A DNA stretch of 64,000 nucleotides from Flavimaricola sp. (lineage in GTDB: Bacteria > Pseudomonadota > Alphaproteobacteria > Rhodobacterales > Rhodobacteraceae): NCBI GenBank assembly GCA_020629175.1, contig JAHDDU010000001.1, forward strand, positions 1-64,000, written 5' to 3'. The notes under the pieces are model-generated. The model was given only the letters and a program-made list of their open reading frames with translations, was not told the DNA's origin and ran no database searches. The translations under genes were made by a program, and so were the position numbers. Positions 9,847 to 18,896 of this stretch are shown piece by piece; the stretch's first letter is position 1; each line of letters begins with the position of its first letter.

Positions 9847-11241
9847 ATGACACAAGGCAATTTCATCGCAGCACTTGCCCTGATGTTGTGGCCTGTCGCC
9901 TCCATGATCATGTTCCGATACATGACCGTGGGCCGGGCCATCCTCGGCAGCGTTTTGATCGGCTATCTGTTCCTGCCACCCGTCCCCGCTGGATTTGATC
10001 CGCCGCTCTTTCCGGCGCTGACGAAGGATTCCATCCCGAATATCGTGATGATCCTGATCTGTTTAGGACTCGCCAAGGAGCGGATTGAATGGCTGCCGCG
10101 CAACCTGGTCGCGCGGGCCTTGGTGATCACCTTTGTTTTGTCGCCGATCCTGACTGTAGTAACGAACCTTGAGCCGGTCTTTTACGGCAACGTCGGTCTA
10201 CCCGGCTTGCGTTTTGTTGAGGCGGTCGCCGTGTGTATGCAGCAGGCGTTGTTCCTGACACCAATGCTTTTGGCGCGGCATTTCCTGGCGCAGGAAAAGG
10301 ATCAGCGGGATGTGCTGATTGCACTGACGCTTGCTGGGCTTGCCTACAGTCTGCCCGCGCTGATTGAAGTGCGGTTAAGTCCGCAGATGAACCTTTGGGT
10401 CTATGGCTTTTACCAGCACTCATTTGAGCAAACCATTCGTTTTGGCGGATATCGGCCCTTGGTGTTTCTCTATCACGGCATCTGGCTGGCGTTTTTCCTG
10501 ATGACAGCGGTGGTGTCTGCTGTTGCGCTGACACGGGCGTCCAATTGGTCCGGGAAACTCAAATACGCCTTTGCTGCCGTCTACCTTGCTGCGGTGCTGT
10601 TCCTGTGCAAGTCCGCAGGCGCCTTGGTTTTTGCCGTGCTTTTGATGCCGATGGTATTCATCCTGTCCCAGCGTTTACAGCTGACGATCGCGATGGTCTT
10701 TGCAAGCTTTACGATCGTATATCCTGTGCTGAAGCAGGCAGACATGATCCCGACCGAGCGCATCCTCTCTGAGATCGCAGAGCTGAGCGAGGAGCGGTCG
10801 CGGTCGCTAGAGTTCCGCTTTGACAACGAGGATGTGCTGCTTGAGCGCGCTTACGAAAAGCCAATCTTTGGCTGGGGCACGTGGGGGCGCAACCATTTGC
10901 TTGATCCGGTGTCCGGCGAGCTTTTGACCGTGACAGACGGCCGCTGGATCATCGTTATCGGCGTGTTTGGCTGGCTGGGGTATCTGGCGGAGTTTGGCCT
11001 CTTGGCGTTCCCGATCATGCTGATGTGGTGGAAGGGCGCGCGGCCGGGCGTTGGCGGATATGGGCTGTCGCCCTATATCGGGCCACTGGCCTTGATGCTC
11101 GGGATCAACGTATTTGACCTGTTGCCCAACGCGACAATCACCGCGATCACATGGCTTTTTGCCGGCGCTGTCCTCGGGTATGCTGAGACCTACCGCGCGA
11201 AAGAACGTGTGCGGACGGTGGCTTTTGAAACGGTGTTATGA
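9847..11241 (+). CDS. O-antigen ligase / Wzy-like polysaccharide polymerase
   Basis: A 464-residue polytopic membrane protein with roughly eleven or twelve hydrophobic segments. A loop in its second half contains ERAYEKPIFGWGTWGRNH, a pattern typical of O-antigen ligase/polymerase family loops. In a Wzx/Wzy locus this is the best candidate for the periplasmic polymerase that joins repeat units. Its start is 186 bases from the divergent GT4 gene. Its stop overlaps the next glycosyltransferase by 4 bases (ATGA), so the two are coupled. Ligase and polymerase cannot be separated by sequence alone. Confidence 0.78.
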   Translation: MTQGNFIAALALMLWPVASMIMFRYMTVGRAILGSVLIGYLFLPPVPAGFDPPLFPALTKDSIPNIVMILICLGLAKERIEWLPRNLVARALVITFVLSPILTVVTNLEPVFYGNVGLPGLRFVEAVAVCMQQALFLTPMLLARHFLAQEKDQRDVLIALTLAGLAYSLPALIEVRLSPQMNLWVYGFYQHSFEQTIRFGGYRPLVFLYHGIWLAFFLMTAVVSAVALTRASNWSGKLKYAFAAVYLAAVLFLCKSAGALVFAVLLMPMVFILSQRLQLTIAMVFASFTIVYPVLKQADMIPTERILSEIAELSEERSRSLEFRFDNEDVLLERAYEKPIFGWGTWGRNHLLDPVSGELLTVTDGRWIIVIGVFGWLGYLAEFGLLAFPIMLMWWKGARPGVGGYGLSPYIGPLALMLGINVFDLLPNATITAITWLFAGAVLGYAETYRAKERVRTVAFETVL

Positions 11242-12551
11242 TGTCGAGTGAATTGCGCAAGCCACGGGTTCTGGTGATTGCCGAGGCCGCCAATCCCGAA
11301 TGGGTGAGTGTGCCGCTGATCGGCTGGTCCCTTGCGCGGGCGCTTGCGGATGTCGCGGATGTGCATCTTGTGACCCAGATTCGAAACCGCGATGCGATCT
11401 TGCGGGCGGGATTGGTTGAGGGTGAGGATTTTACCGCGATAGACAGTGAGGCTTTGGCCAAGCCACTTTGGGCGCTGGGCAGTTTTCTGCGGATGGGCGA
11501 GGGTAAAGGATGGACTGCTCTCCAGGCGGTGTCAGCCGTGTCTTACCCATATTTTGAGCGGTTGATTTGGAAGAAATTCGGAGCCGCTTTACGTGCAGGT
11601 GAGTACGACATCGTGCACCGCGTGACGCCGCTCAGCCCGACACAGGTGAGCCCCTTGGCCAAGAAATGTGCCCGCATCGGTGTGCCGTTTGTCGTCGGGC
11701 CGTTGAATGGCGGCGTCCCTTGGCCGCGCGAGTTTGATGCGGCGCGCCGGCAAGAGAAGGAATGGCTGTCGTATCTGCGGGGGGCGTACAAGGCCCTCCC
11801 AGGGCGGGGGGCCATGTTGGACCATGCCTCTGCCATTCTGGCAGGGTCCACCCACACGGCGGGAGAGATTCCTGAAAAGCACCAGCATAAGGTGGTCTGG
11901 CTGCCGGAAAACGCGGTTGATCCCACGCGGTTTAACGCCCCCTCGTTGGCTGAAACGGACGGCCCATTGCGGGCATGCTTTATCGGCCGGATGGTGCCGT
12001 ACAAGGGCCCCGATATGCTGCTCGAGGCGGCCCGCCCGTTGGTTGAACGAGGCGAAATGACGATTGAATTTATCGGTGATGGGCCGCTGTTGCCGGCGCT
12101 GCGCGCGCAGGCAGAGGGGCTGACAGGTGTGACGTTTCACGGCTGGCTCGACCACGCGCAGGTGCAGGATGTGGTAGCACGTTGTTCGGTTCTGTCGTTT
12201 CCATCCGTGCGAGAATTCGGCGGCGGCGTCGTGCTAGAAGCAATGGCGCTGGGTCTTGCGCCACTCATCGTGGACTATGCGGGCCCGGCAGAGCTTTTGA
12301 CCGATCAAACGGGCTATACAGTGCCGCTGGGGGATCGTGATAGCATCATTGAAGGGTTCCGGGATGCGCTTGGCGGGCTGACACATACCCGGGCAGAAGT
12401 TGCGGCAAAGGGTGCGGCTGCCCGGTCCGCTGTTCACGCGAATTTCACATGGGCTGCCAAGGCCGATCAGGTCTCTGCTGTCTATGATTGGGTGTTGGGC
12501 GCGTCTGACGCAAAGCCTGACTTTGCGATTGGTCATCGGGCCCGCCCGTAA
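11238..12551 (+). CDS. Glycosyltransferase family 4
   Basis: A 437-residue GT-B glycosyltransferase. The donor-binding half shows LRACFIGRMVPYKGPDMLLEA, FHGWLDHAQV and the ExxxxE-type segment SVREFGGGVVLEAMALGLAPL. The N-terminal acceptor half contains IVHRVTPLSPTQ, seen in GT4 members of exopolysaccharide loci. Start ATG 11238 overlaps the polymerase stop. The RTX-type secreted protein follows after 15 bases, so the three genes look like one operon. The sugar transferred is unknown. Confidence 0.85.
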   Translation: MMSSELRKPRVLVIAEAANPEWVSVPLIGWSLARALADVADVHLVTQIRNRDAILRAGLVEGEDFTAIDSEALAKPLWALGSFLRMGEGKGWTALQAVSAVSYPYFERLIWKKFGAALRAGEYDIVHRVTPLSPTQVSPLAKKCARIGVPFVVGPLNGGVPWPREFDAARRQEKEWLSYLRGAYKALPGRGAMLDHASAILAGSTHTAGEIPEKHQHKVVWLPENAVDPTRFNAPSLAETDGPLRACFIGRMVPYKGPDMLLEAARPLVERGEMTIEFIGDGPLLPALRAQAEGLTGVTFHGWLDHAQVQDVVARCSVLSFPSVREFGGGVVLEAMALGLAPLIVDYAGPAELLTDQTGYTVPLGDRDSIIEGFRDALGGLTHTRAEVAAKGAAARSAVHANFTWAAKADQVSAVYDWVLGASDAKPDFAIGHRARP

Positions 12552-12566
12552 AAAAGGGGAAGAAAA

Positions 12567-15347
12567 ATGGGACGCTTGTTCCGCTTATGCCTGATTGGGT
12601 CGATGATGTTCTCGGCGCTGACCGCTCAGGCTCAGACTCCTCGGGATGTTAACGCCTTTGTCTTTGGCAATAGCCTTATCCATCACCTGACCGACACGCC
12701 TGAGACGACGATGCCGTACTGGCTTGCGCAACTGGCCGAGGCGGGTGGGCATGGGCTGGCGCTGGATGGACAATGGGGCTTTCTGCCTCAGTTCGCGGTG
12801 AACCTGCCGCCCGAGCCGAACTGGACGATTGATGGTGTTGAGCGGGTGTGGGCCAACGAAGGCTTTGCATTCCGCCGGGTGCCGTTTGATACAATCCTGA
12901 TCAGCCCTGCAAATTTTGTACAGTATCAGGGGCCAGATCGGCCCTATGATGGGGACAACCCCACTGGAACCTCTCCGCTCGCCGCCGCAGGGCAGATCAT
13001 CGATTGGTCCCAGACGCAGGCGCGGGGCGCGCGGTTTTTCATCTATGAAGGTTGGGCCGAAATGGCCTCTGTTGTGAATTATCCGCCCAACGCCCGCGGC
13101 ATGCGTCGCTACCATGCGGCCAATCAGGGGGAATATCATCAGTGGTACCTCGATCTCGTTGCGCAGCTTCAGGCAGAGCGCCCGGATATCGATATCACGC
13201 TGATCCCCGTCGCACGCGTGTTGGCCGAGGTTCTGAGCACCGCGCCATTTGATGAGATGCGTGCGGAGGACCTTTACCTCGACGATGCGCCCCATGGCAC
13301 CGGCAACCTCTATTTTTTGGCGGCGATGATTTCCTATGCCGCTCTCTACGGCGAGGCTCCACCTGACGAGATCACTTTGCCTGAAAGTCTGCATCCGGTG
13401 ATCCGCGACAACTATCTGTCTTTGCGGGCGCAAATCTGGGCGAGTTTCAGCGGTGCCATCGTTCCTGCAAGCGCCATTCAATTGATCCCTGAAACCGGGC
13501 TGACCGACCCTTCGCTCGCGATGGGGCTGAACGGCATTGCCGATTGGTCCACTCAGCAGCCTTTTGTGAACGTTATGAAGACGGCGCGACCGTGGATTGG
13601 CCATATCAGCGGGCAATGGGGCGGTTGGGACATGGCGCAATTGGTTGAGGGTGGTTTTCTCAACGCCCAAGGTTGGCCCATCGCCTTGCCAGAGGATGTT
13701 GATGCGCTCGAGGCCTTTGTCCTGACGGACCAGCCCGCCGGGGCGAGTTCGCTCGCCGGCCGCTATGTGGTGACCTGGCGGGGTGAGGGGGATATTTCTG
13801 TCACCGGGTCTGTGCAGGATGTTGAGCGGGACGCCGGTCGGATCACGTTTGGATACAGACCGGGGGAGGGGTTGGTCGCTGTAAGGATCGAGGCGACGGA
13901 TGCCGAAAATCCAATTCGCGATATTGCTGTTGTCCGAGAGGACTTGCTGCCCTTCTATCAGGCTGGGGTCATATTCAATCCTGACTGGGTCGCCAAAATT
14001 GCTGATCTTCGGATGATCCGGTTCATGGATTGGATGATGACCAACGGCTCGCCACAAGTGACCTTCGCTGACCGCCCGATGCCAGATGATTTCAGCTATG
14101 TCTGGCGGGGTGCGCCAATCGAAGTGATGGTAGAGCTTGCCAATCAAATTGGCGCTGATCCGTGGTTTACCGTGCCGCATATGGCCGATGATGCCTACAA
14201 TCAGGCGATGGCGTTGATCGTAGCCTCTGCGCTTGAGCCTGATCTTGTGGCCCATGTCGAATGGTCAAACGAGGTGTGGAATTTTATCTTTCCCCAAGCC
14301 GTCTGGGCGCGAGAGCAGGCCTTGGCCCGCTGGGGGGATGATGCTGGTGATGATGCGTGGATGCAGTATGCGGGCCTGCGCGCGGCCGAGGTTGCCGCCA
14401 TTTGGCAGCGTCAGTTTGAAGCGCGTTCTGATAGCCTCGTCTCGATAGTGGCGACCCACAGCGGATGGCTTGGACTGGAAGAAAGCATGCTTGAGGCGCC
14501 GCTGGCCGTTGCCGAGGGGCTGCCCCCGCCGCATGAGGCGTTCGATGGCTATGCGATTACCGGCTATTTCGGGTTCGAGATTGGCGAAGATGAGATGGCC
14601 GAAACGCTACACCGTTGGATCGAGGCGGGCGAGGCCGAGGCGCGCGTCACGGAGATGCTCCGCGATGGGTCATTCCGCGAGTTGACCGATGACATTTTCC
14701 CCTACCACGCGCAGGTAGCGAACCGATATGGCTTTGCTCTGCATATGTACGAGGGTGGCACCCATGTGGCGGGCCACGGCGTGCAGAGCCAGGATGATCG
14801 ATTGACCGCCTTTTACACCAACTACAATTACACGCCCGAGATGGCCGCTCTTTACGCTGATCTACTGGCGGCATGGCGCGCAAACGCTGATGGGCCGTTT
14901 AATGCATTTGTGGATGTCTCGGCTCCCTCGCAATTTGGCAGTTGGGGCGCGCTGCGGCATTTGGATGATGTGAACCCCCGGTGGTCAACGCTGCAAGGAT
15001 TCAATGCGGTGCCGTTTGGTGGCAACCGTGGTGCGGAGGCTTTTGCACATGGCGTGACACGGGTTGGCTCTGGCCGGATCGAAGGGACACTCCACTCGGA
15101 TGTGTTGATCGGTGGCGAGGGGGACGATGCCTTTTATCCCGGCGGCGGCACCAACCGTATCAATGGTGGGGATGGTTCGGACACGGTATTTTTGCCCGGT
15201 GGGCCGGATGACTATCAGCAAGGTTGGGACGGGGACATTCTGATCCTGCTTGGTCCGTCTGGTATCACCTATGCCACGCAGGTCGAACAGCTCGAATTTG
15301 ATGACGCACCCGGTGAGGGTCAGACCGTCGCTGTTTTGCCGGAGTAA
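12567..15347 (+). CDS. Secreted SGNH-like / glycosidase-like protein with C-terminal RTX repeats
   Basis: The 926-residue protein starts with a signal peptide (1-22, ending AQA). Residues 28-265 resemble an SGNH hydrolase: GNSL (34-37) for the serine block and DAPH (240-243) for the Asp-x-x-His pair. A beta-rich middle is followed, from about 460 to 830, by a region with HVEWSNEVWN; its Asn-Glu pair (Glu569) is like the acid/base NE of clan-A glycosidases. The last ~80 residues hold glycine/aspartate nonapeptides (GGEGDDAF, NGGDGSDTVF) of the RTX calcium-binding type. A good Shine-Dalgarno (AAGGGGA) precedes ATG 12567. It may cut, deacylate or bind the polysaccharide outside the cell. No exact family name is assigned. 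Confidence 0.72.
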   Translation: MGRLFRLCLIGSMMFSALTAQAQTPRDVNAFVFGNSLIHHLTDTPETTMPYWLAQLAEAGGHGLALDGQWGFLPQFAVNLPPEPNWTIDGVERVWANEGFAFRRVPFDTILISPANFVQYQGPDRPYDGDNPTGTSPLAAAGQIIDWSQTQARGARFFIYEGWAEMASVVNYPPNARGMRRYHAANQGEYHQWYLDLVAQLQAERPDIDITLIPVARVLAEVLSTAPFDEMRAEDLYLDDAPHGTGNLYFLAAMISYAALYGEAPPDEITLPESLHPVIRDNYLSLRAQIWASFSGAIVPASAIQLIPETGLTDPSLAMGLNGIADWSTQQPFVNVMKTARPWIGHISGQWGGWDMAQLVEGGFLNAQGWPIALPEDVDALEAFVLTDQPAGASSLAGRYVVTWRGEGDISVTGSVQDVERDAGRITFGYRPGEGLVAVRIEATDAENPIRDIAVVREDLLPFYQAGVIFNPDWVAKIADLRMIRFMDWMMTNGSPQVTFADRPMPDDFSYVWRGAPIEVMVELANQIGADPWFTVPHMADDAYNQAMALIVASALEPDLVAHVEWSNEVWNFIFPQAVWAREQALARWGDDAGDDAWMQYAGLRAAEVAAIWQRQFEARSDSLVSIVATHSGWLGLEESMLEAPLAVAEGLPPPHEAFDGYAITGYFGFEIGEDEMAETLHRWIEAGEAEARVTEMLRDGSFRELTDDIFPYHAQVANRYGFALHMYEGGTHVAGHGVQSQDDRLTAFYTNYNYTPEMAALYADLLAAWRANADGPFNAFVDVSAPSQFGSWGALRHLDDVNPRWSTLQGFNAVPFGGNRGAEAFAHGVTRVGSGRIEGTLHSDVLIGGEGDDAFYPGGGTNRINGGDGSDTVFLPGGPDDYQQGWDGDILILLGPSGITYATQVEQLEFDDAPGEGQTVAVLPE

Positions 15348-16531
15348 TCGGGATGACCGATACCGCACAACAGGGTCTCTGCGCCTTTGCCCGCGCCATA
15401 ACCGGCGACGATGGTCTCTCGTCCTGCGGCTGCGATGCGGCGTGCGACGTCCGGGTCGGTGGCGAGCGACTGGATAGCCGTTGCGAGGGCCGCAGGGTCT
15501 TGCGGTGGGACCAGGATGCCGTCGGTTCCATCCGTGATCAGCTCTGGCACGCCGCCTGCGGCGGTCCCGATGGTCGGCACCCCACAGCTCATCGCTTCCA
15601 TGTAAACAACGCCAAGCGGTTCCGCCCAACTGGCCAGAACGAACATATGCGCGTTCAGCAGTTTGGACCGCACGGCATCGGCATCAATGGCCCCCAGAAG
15701 ACGTACGTTTTTTTGCAGACCAAGTTCGGTGATCTTGGCTTCAAGCACTTGCCGGTAGCCGTTTCCGCCGTCGTCATCCTCCCCCGCAATCTCAAGCTGG
15801 ACGTCATGACCCGCATCAATCAGCTGACGGACGGCCTGCATATGATCTTGATGGCCTTTGACGATGTTCAGGCGCCCGCAGGAAAAGATCCTGAGCGGAG
15901 TGCCGGGCGCGTGCGGGACGTAAGGCAAGTCGCGGGACAGGCGCTCGGTGTCGACGCCCATGGCCTGCAGGTAAATGGTGTCGGGCAAGTCGGCGGGCAT
16001 CTCGGCCCGCATTTCATCGATCAGCTTTTGTGTGATGATGGTGGCGAATTCTGCATGGCGCCACTTGACCGGCTGGCCGGGGCCATAGTCCTGCAAAGGC
16101 CCGTGCAGCGTGACCGAATAACTGGGACCGCCCATGTGCTTGGCCAATCGCGCGATCAGGGCCGCACGACCGCAGGAATGGACATGAACATGGTCAACGC
16201 CCTGTGCCGCGCAATGACGTTTCAGCGCGCGAGCGGCCGCCGCGGAAAGGGCTACATCCTTAAGAAACGCCCGACCGCCCTGCGCCAGCAACTCACTCCA
16301 CGGCAATCTGGGCAAGGCGAGTGCAGCGTCCACAACATTCGGGGTGCCAAGGTACGTCGTGCGCGCCATCGCCTCGCCAGACCAGTGGTGCGAAATCAGG
16401 CCAGCGGGCGGTTTGCGCGTGCTGAACAGCGCCACATCGATCCCACGTTTTTCGAGCTCAAGTATTTCCCGCCAGAAGAAAATATGCGTCTGGCCGGGGA
16501 ATTGTGGAACGAGATAGCCGAGTTTGGTCAC
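15320..16531 (-). CDS. Glycosyltransferase family 4
   Basis: A 403-residue GT-B glycosyltransferase starting VTKLGYLVPQFPGQTHIFFWREI, the opening seen in colanic-acid-type GT4 enzymes. It has VDHVHVHSCGRAALIA, RIFSCGRLNIVKGH, and the donor-site segment ASWAEPLGVVYMEAMSCGVP. The start is GTG at 16531 with AGGACAG upstream. It runs against its neighbours: its 3' end overlaps the end of the secreted protein gene by 28 bases, and its start lies 75 bases from the divergent GT2 gene. The sugar is unknown. Confidence 0.83.
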   Translation of the reverse strand: MTKLGYLVPQFPGQTHIFFWREILELEKRGIDVALFSTRKPPAGLISHHWSGEAMARTTYLGTPNVVDAALALPRLPWSELLAQGGRAFLKDVALSAAAARALKRHCAAQGVDHVHVHSCGRAALIARLAKHMGGPSYSVTLHGPLQDYGPGQPVKWRHAEFATIITQKLIDEMRAEMPADLPDTIYLQAMGVDTERLSRDLPYVPHAPGTPLRIFSCGRLNIVKGHQDHMQAVRQLIDAGHDVQLEIAGEDDDGGNGYRQVLEAKITELGLQKNVRLLGAIDADAVRSKLLNAHMFVLASWAEPLGVVYMEAMSCGVPTIGTAAGGVPELITDGTDGILVPPQDPAALATAIQSLATDPDVARRIAAAGRETIVAGYGAGKGAETLLCGIGHPDYSGKTATV

Positions 16532-16605
16532 GATGTTGCTGTCCTAGGTTGGCCGTGTCAGACGGCTACCGAAAGTGTGTTAGAATCGCAAGGAATGCCC
16601 TGCAA

Positions 16606-17427
16606 ATGTTGAGTGTTATTATTCCGGCCAACAATGAGGAGGCTTTGATCGGCGCTTGTCTCGAAGGGCTGCTGGCATCTGATCCGGTGAGTGGCGTCGT
16701 CCAAGTCATCGTTGCGGCGAACGGATGTACGGACCGCACGGCTGAGGTTTGCCGGTCATATGACGCAAAATTTGCGGAAAAGGGCTGGGGCCTGCTCGTG
16801 ATGAGCTTGCCCGAGGGCGGAAAACTGGGCGCTTTGACTGCCGCAGATGCCAGCGCGTCAGGCGATCTGCGGGCCTACGTTGATGCTGACGTCGTCGTCT
16901 CGCCCGGTTTGATCGCGGGATTGGTGCGCGCTTTGCGGCGTGAGGAGGCTGCATATGCGAGCGGACGCGTGAACATCACCGCCAAAGGTTGGTTCAGCCG
17001 CCAATACGCTCGCCTCTGGTCCAAGGTGCCGTTCATGTCTACGGGCGTACCGGGGTGCGGTGTTTTTGCCGTCAATGCCGAGGGGCGGGCGCGATGGGGC
17101 GCGTGGCCGCAGATCATTTCGGACGATACCTTTGTGCGGTTGCAATTTACGCCTGCAGAACGCCATCTGGTATCGGCCACCTACGATTGGCCCATTGCCG
17201 AGGGCTTTGCCCGTTTGGTGCGGGTGCGGCGCAGGCAAGATACTGGCGTTGAAGAGGTGCGGGACAACTGGCCGGATGTCATCATCAATGACGGTACGCC
17301 CGCTTTGGGGGCCAAGGGCTATGCGCGGCTCGCACTGCGCGATCCTGTCGGCTTTGCCGCTTATGCCGCCGTGGCGCTTGCCGTGAAAATCCGTGGGCCG
17401 GAACGCGAATGGAGCCGGAGCAGATGA
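16606..17427 (+). CDS. Glycosyltransferase family 2
   Basis: A 273-residue GT-A enzyme. MLSVIIPANNEEALIGACL is the nucleotide-binding opening and VDADVVVSPG is the DxD metal site. The C-terminal segment WPQIISDDTFVRLQF supplies the ED-like catalytic base region, followed by RVRRRQ (Q/RxxRW-like). ATG 16606, with AAGGA upstream, is preferred over a longer frame because the first beta strand starts there. The next gene, a flippase, overlaps by 4 bases. Its donor and acceptor cannot be told from the sequence. Confidence 0.82.
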   Translation: MLSVIIPANNEEALIGACLEGLLASDPVSGVVQVIVAANGCTDRTAEVCRSYDAKFAEKGWGLLVMSLPEGGKLGALTAADASASGDLRAYVDADVVVSPGLIAGLVRALRREEAAYASGRVNITAKGWFSRQYARLWSKVPFMSTGVPGCGVFAVNAEGRARWGAWPQIISDDTFVRLQFTPAERHLVSATYDWPIAEGFARLVRVRRRQDTGVEEVRDNWPDVIINDGTPALGAKGYARLALRDPVGFAAYAAVALAVKIRGPEREWSRSR

Positions 17428-18794
17428 GCCGTTTCGCCCAAGCTTTGCGCGGGGGAAGCCTCACGCAGCGCGCCTTGCGCTCCTCTGCCATCACAGTGGC
17501 GGGCTTTGCGGGCAGTCAGATTATCAGGCTGGCCTCTAACCTCATTCTTACGCGCCTGCTGTTTCCCGAGGCCTTTGGCGTTATGGCGATGGTCTCAGTC
17601 TTCCTGATGGGCCTGACGATGTTCTCGGACGTTGGCACCGGGCCTGCGATCATGCAGTCCAAACGTGGTGACGACAAAGACTTCCTCAACACGGCATGGA
17701 CGATCCAGATCATCCGCGGGTTCCTCCTGTATGCTGTTGCGGTGATCCTGTGTTGGCCAGTGAGCCAATACTACGGCGAGCCTGATTTGATCTATTTCCT
17801 GCCTGTCGCCGCGATTACGTTGATCATCCAAGGTTTCAACCCTACGCGGCTCCAGAGCGCCCATCGGCATCTGCTCGCAGGGCGGATCACGGTGATAGAT
17901 ATCGCCACACAACTCGTGGGCATCATCACGGCCGTGATCTTTGCCTACATCTATCAATCGGTCTGGGCCCTGGTGGTCTCGGGGCTCTTGTCGATGCTGG
18001 CCCAACTCTACTTCCTCAATCGCTTTCTTCCCGGTTTGACCAACAGCCTTCGGTGGGAAAAGGCCGCAGCGCATGAGCTGATCAATTTTGGGAAATGGGT
18101 CTTTCTCTCCACGATCTGCGGTTTTGCGATCAGTCAGGCGGACAAAGTCGTCATTGGCGCATATCTCAGCACCTATAACTTTGGTATCTACAACATCGGT
18201 TTCTTCCTTGCGTCGTTCCCGATGATGATGGGCGGCGTTGTTGTGAATCGCGCGGTTATCCCGATCTATCGCGAAAGCCCCCCAACAGAGAGCCGGGACA
18301 ATTTCCTGCGGTTGCGAAAAATGCGGACTTTTGCGACTGCGGCGCTGCTGTCGCTCGTGTTGATCCTTGTTGTGCTGGGGGTTTGGCTCGTCGGCGTCAT
18401 GTATGACGAACGCTATCAGCCTGCCGGGGGTATCGTGGTGTTGATTGCCCTTATGCAAATCCCCGCGATAATCGCGCTCACCTATGACCAGGCCGCTTTG
18501 GCCGCGGGAGATTCGCGCAGTTTCTTTGTGCTGGCCGCCACCAAGGCTGTCTGTGTCGTGACTGGCCTGATCGTTGGTTTGCAAATCTACGGATTGCCAG
18601 GTGCATTGATCGGACAGGGGCTTGCTTGGTTGGCGGCCTACCCCGTCGTTGTCTGGCTGGCTTCAAAGCAGGGTGCTTGGGACCCGCTTCATGATGCTGG
18701 GTTTGCCGTCATCGGTGTAGGCTTTGGACTGTTGGCGATTTGGCTACATAGCGACGCTCTGCTGGCATTGTCCTTGATACCGGGCCAAGATTAG
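17424..18794 (+). CDS. Polysaccharide repeat-unit flippase (Wzx-like, MOP superfamily)
   Basis: A 456-residue integral membrane protein with about twelve to fourteen hydrophobic segments. Its N-terminal motif GSQIIRLASNLILTRLLFPEAFGVMA is typical of the polysaccharide-synthase group of MOP exporters. It would flip the lipid-linked repeat to the periplasm. ATG 17424 overlaps the stop of the upstream GT2 gene (ATGA); a start at 17409 is possible. It lies about 100 bases before the PKS gene and is the only obvious exporter near the PKS-NRPS cassette. Confidence 0.85.
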   Translation: MSRFAQALRGGSLTQRALRSSAITVAGFAGSQIIRLASNLILTRLLFPEAFGVMAMVSVFLMGLTMFSDVGTGPAIMQSKRGDDKDFLNTAWTIQIIRGFLLYAVAVILCWPVSQYYGEPDLIYFLPVAAITLIIQGFNPTRLQSAHRHLLAGRITVIDIATQLVGIITAVIFAYIYQSVWALVVSGLLSMLAQLYFLNRFLPGLTNSLRWEKAAAHELINFGKWVFLSTICGFAISQADKVVIGAYLSTYNFGIYNIGFFLASFPMMMGGVVVNRAVIPIYRESPPTESRDNFLRLRKMRTFATAALLSLVLILVVLGVWLVGVMYDERYQPAGGIVVLIALMQIPAIIALTYDQAALAAGDSRSFFVLAATKAVCVVTGLIVGLQIYGLPGALIGQGLAWLAAYPVVVWLASKQGAWDPLHDAGFAVIGVGFGLLAIWLHSDALLALSLIPGQD

Positions 18795-18843
18795 CCTGAC
18801 GTAGGGGAAATTTTGCGGAATTTGCCGAAATTCGACCGCAATG

Positions 18844-18872
18844 TTGAGCCAGGAAGAGGACCGAGTTAGTAT
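18844..18872 (+). promoter_or_regulatory. Possible sigma70-type promoter for the PKS gene
   Basis: TTGAGC at 18844-18849 and TAGTAT at 18867-18872 are separated by 17 bases. Each matches four of six consensus positions, and the start site would fall about 18 bases before the PKS ATG. This is a pattern match only; readthrough from the flippase gene is equally possible. Confidence 0.25.
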
Positions 18873-18896
18873 CGTGTTTTTGAGTTTCAGGTAGCC

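Noticed and set aside
12585-14255. Minus-strand open frame of about 556 codons opposite the secreted RTX protein gene
   Set aside because: It has no start signal, no family motif and unusual composition; the plus-strand gene explains the region with a signal peptide and clear domains.
15353-16612. Plus-strand open frame of about 419 codons opposite the GT4 gene
   Set aside because: The minus-strand frame has full GT4 motifs; this one is a shadow.
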